33,202 nucleotides of DNA from Sulfitobacter sp. Lineage in GTDB: Bacteria; Pseudomonadota; Alphaproteobacteria; Rhodobacterales; Rhodobacteraceae. Below are positions 33,097-33,202 of the stretch, one piece after another. The position numbers were made by a program, and so were the translations under genes. Within the stretch, counting starts at the first letter, position 1. Each line of letters opens with the position of its first letter. The stretch is from contig JAGXHE010000182.1 of NCBI GenBank assembly GCA_024636445.1, forward strand, positions 1 through 33,202, given 5' to 3'. The notes under the pieces were generated by a model. The model was given only the letters and a program-made list of their open reading frames with translations, was not told where the DNA came from and ran no database searches.

Positions 33097-33202
33097 TCAA
33101 ACGTACCGGTTGACGATATTCTCCAGCTTTTCCTGCTGACCCGAGCGTGGCTCGGGGTTGATCCCACCGCCTGCGACCCGTCCCGCGATGGTCGCCAGAT
33201 CA
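33097..33202 (-). CDS. xylA: Xylose isomerase (C-terminal end only, runs off the right edge)
   Basis: The leftward frame entering from the right edge encodes the last 34 residues, ending [21 protein letters not shown] before TGA. The pattern S-G-x-Q-E-x-L-E-N-x-V-N is the conserved C-terminus of class II xylose isomerases, which interconvert D-xylose and D-xylulose. The active site is outside the window, so the call rests on this tail. The fragment is too short to appear in the ORF track. It is convergent with the RAM-domain gene. Confidence 0.72.
   Translation of the reverse strand, partial: DLATIAGRVAGGGINPEPRSGQQEKLENIVNRYV

Noticed and set aside
1-33202. CRISPR arrays, prophage, insertion sequences, integrases
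   Set aside because: No regularly spaced repeats, transposase, integrase or phage structural frames were seen on either strand.

Overview
The window looks like a chromosomal segment of a marine or aquatic Rhodobacterales bacterium (Roseobacter group or a close relative). The evidence is the high GC, the protein sequences, the gene order Suv3-like helicase / S4 protein / fdxA / carD, and an intergenic repeat of a type I associate with this order. I see no phage, insertion sequence, integron or CRISPR array. Most of the window is housekeeping, with several poorly described proteins among it.

Layout. 1-1004 is the N-terminal part of an oligoendopeptidase F gene that leaves the window. 1065-4919 is a leftward cluster of an ATP-dependent DNA ligase, its MBL-fold exonuclease partner, an alpha/beta hydrolase and an SCP2 protein. 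4996-10153 runs rightward: TPR protein, Suv3-like RNA helicase, S4 RNA-binding protein, 7Fe ferredoxin and CarD. 10239-12784 holds divergent cobS and cobT (late cobalamin assembly) and a GDSL esterase. 12786-16482 holds a KefB/C-type antiporter, an Lrp/AsnC regulator and divergent hppD (tyrosine catabolism). 16592-19998 holds a large single-pass membrane protein with secretin-system-like ends, and a SIMPL protein. 20053-22441 holds an O-acetylhomoserine sulfhydrylase and a glycosyltransferase-like protein. 22607-25522 is an unusual ABC-exporter-like protein with a cyclic-nucleotide-binding domain and degenerate ATPase motifs. 25823-28320 holds a DUF3307 protein, tRNA-Tyr, an rlmB-like methyltransferase, a zinc-ribbon protein, a candidate small RNA and a CoA-binding protein. 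28385-32670 is a leftward histidine cluster (hisB, hisH, hisA, hisF, hisE), interrupted between hisH and hisA by two rightward DUF2147 paralogues. The window ends with a stand-alone Lrp ligand-binding domain and the C-terminal end of a probable xylose isomerase gene.

How genes work together. HisB, HisH, HisA, HisF and HisE cover five steps of histidine synthesis, and HisH/HisF form one enzyme. CobS and CobT supply the nucleotide-loop steps of cobalamin. The ligase and exonuclease overlap by ATGA and belong to a known DNA-damage set whose helicase and phosphoesterase are not visible here. The most novel-looking items are the pseudo-ABC protein with its missing start codon, the 836-residue GspL/PilM-to-GspC/PilP-like hybrid, and the candidate small RNA near 27.7 kb. 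All assignments come from reading sequence and recalling families; no database search was run.
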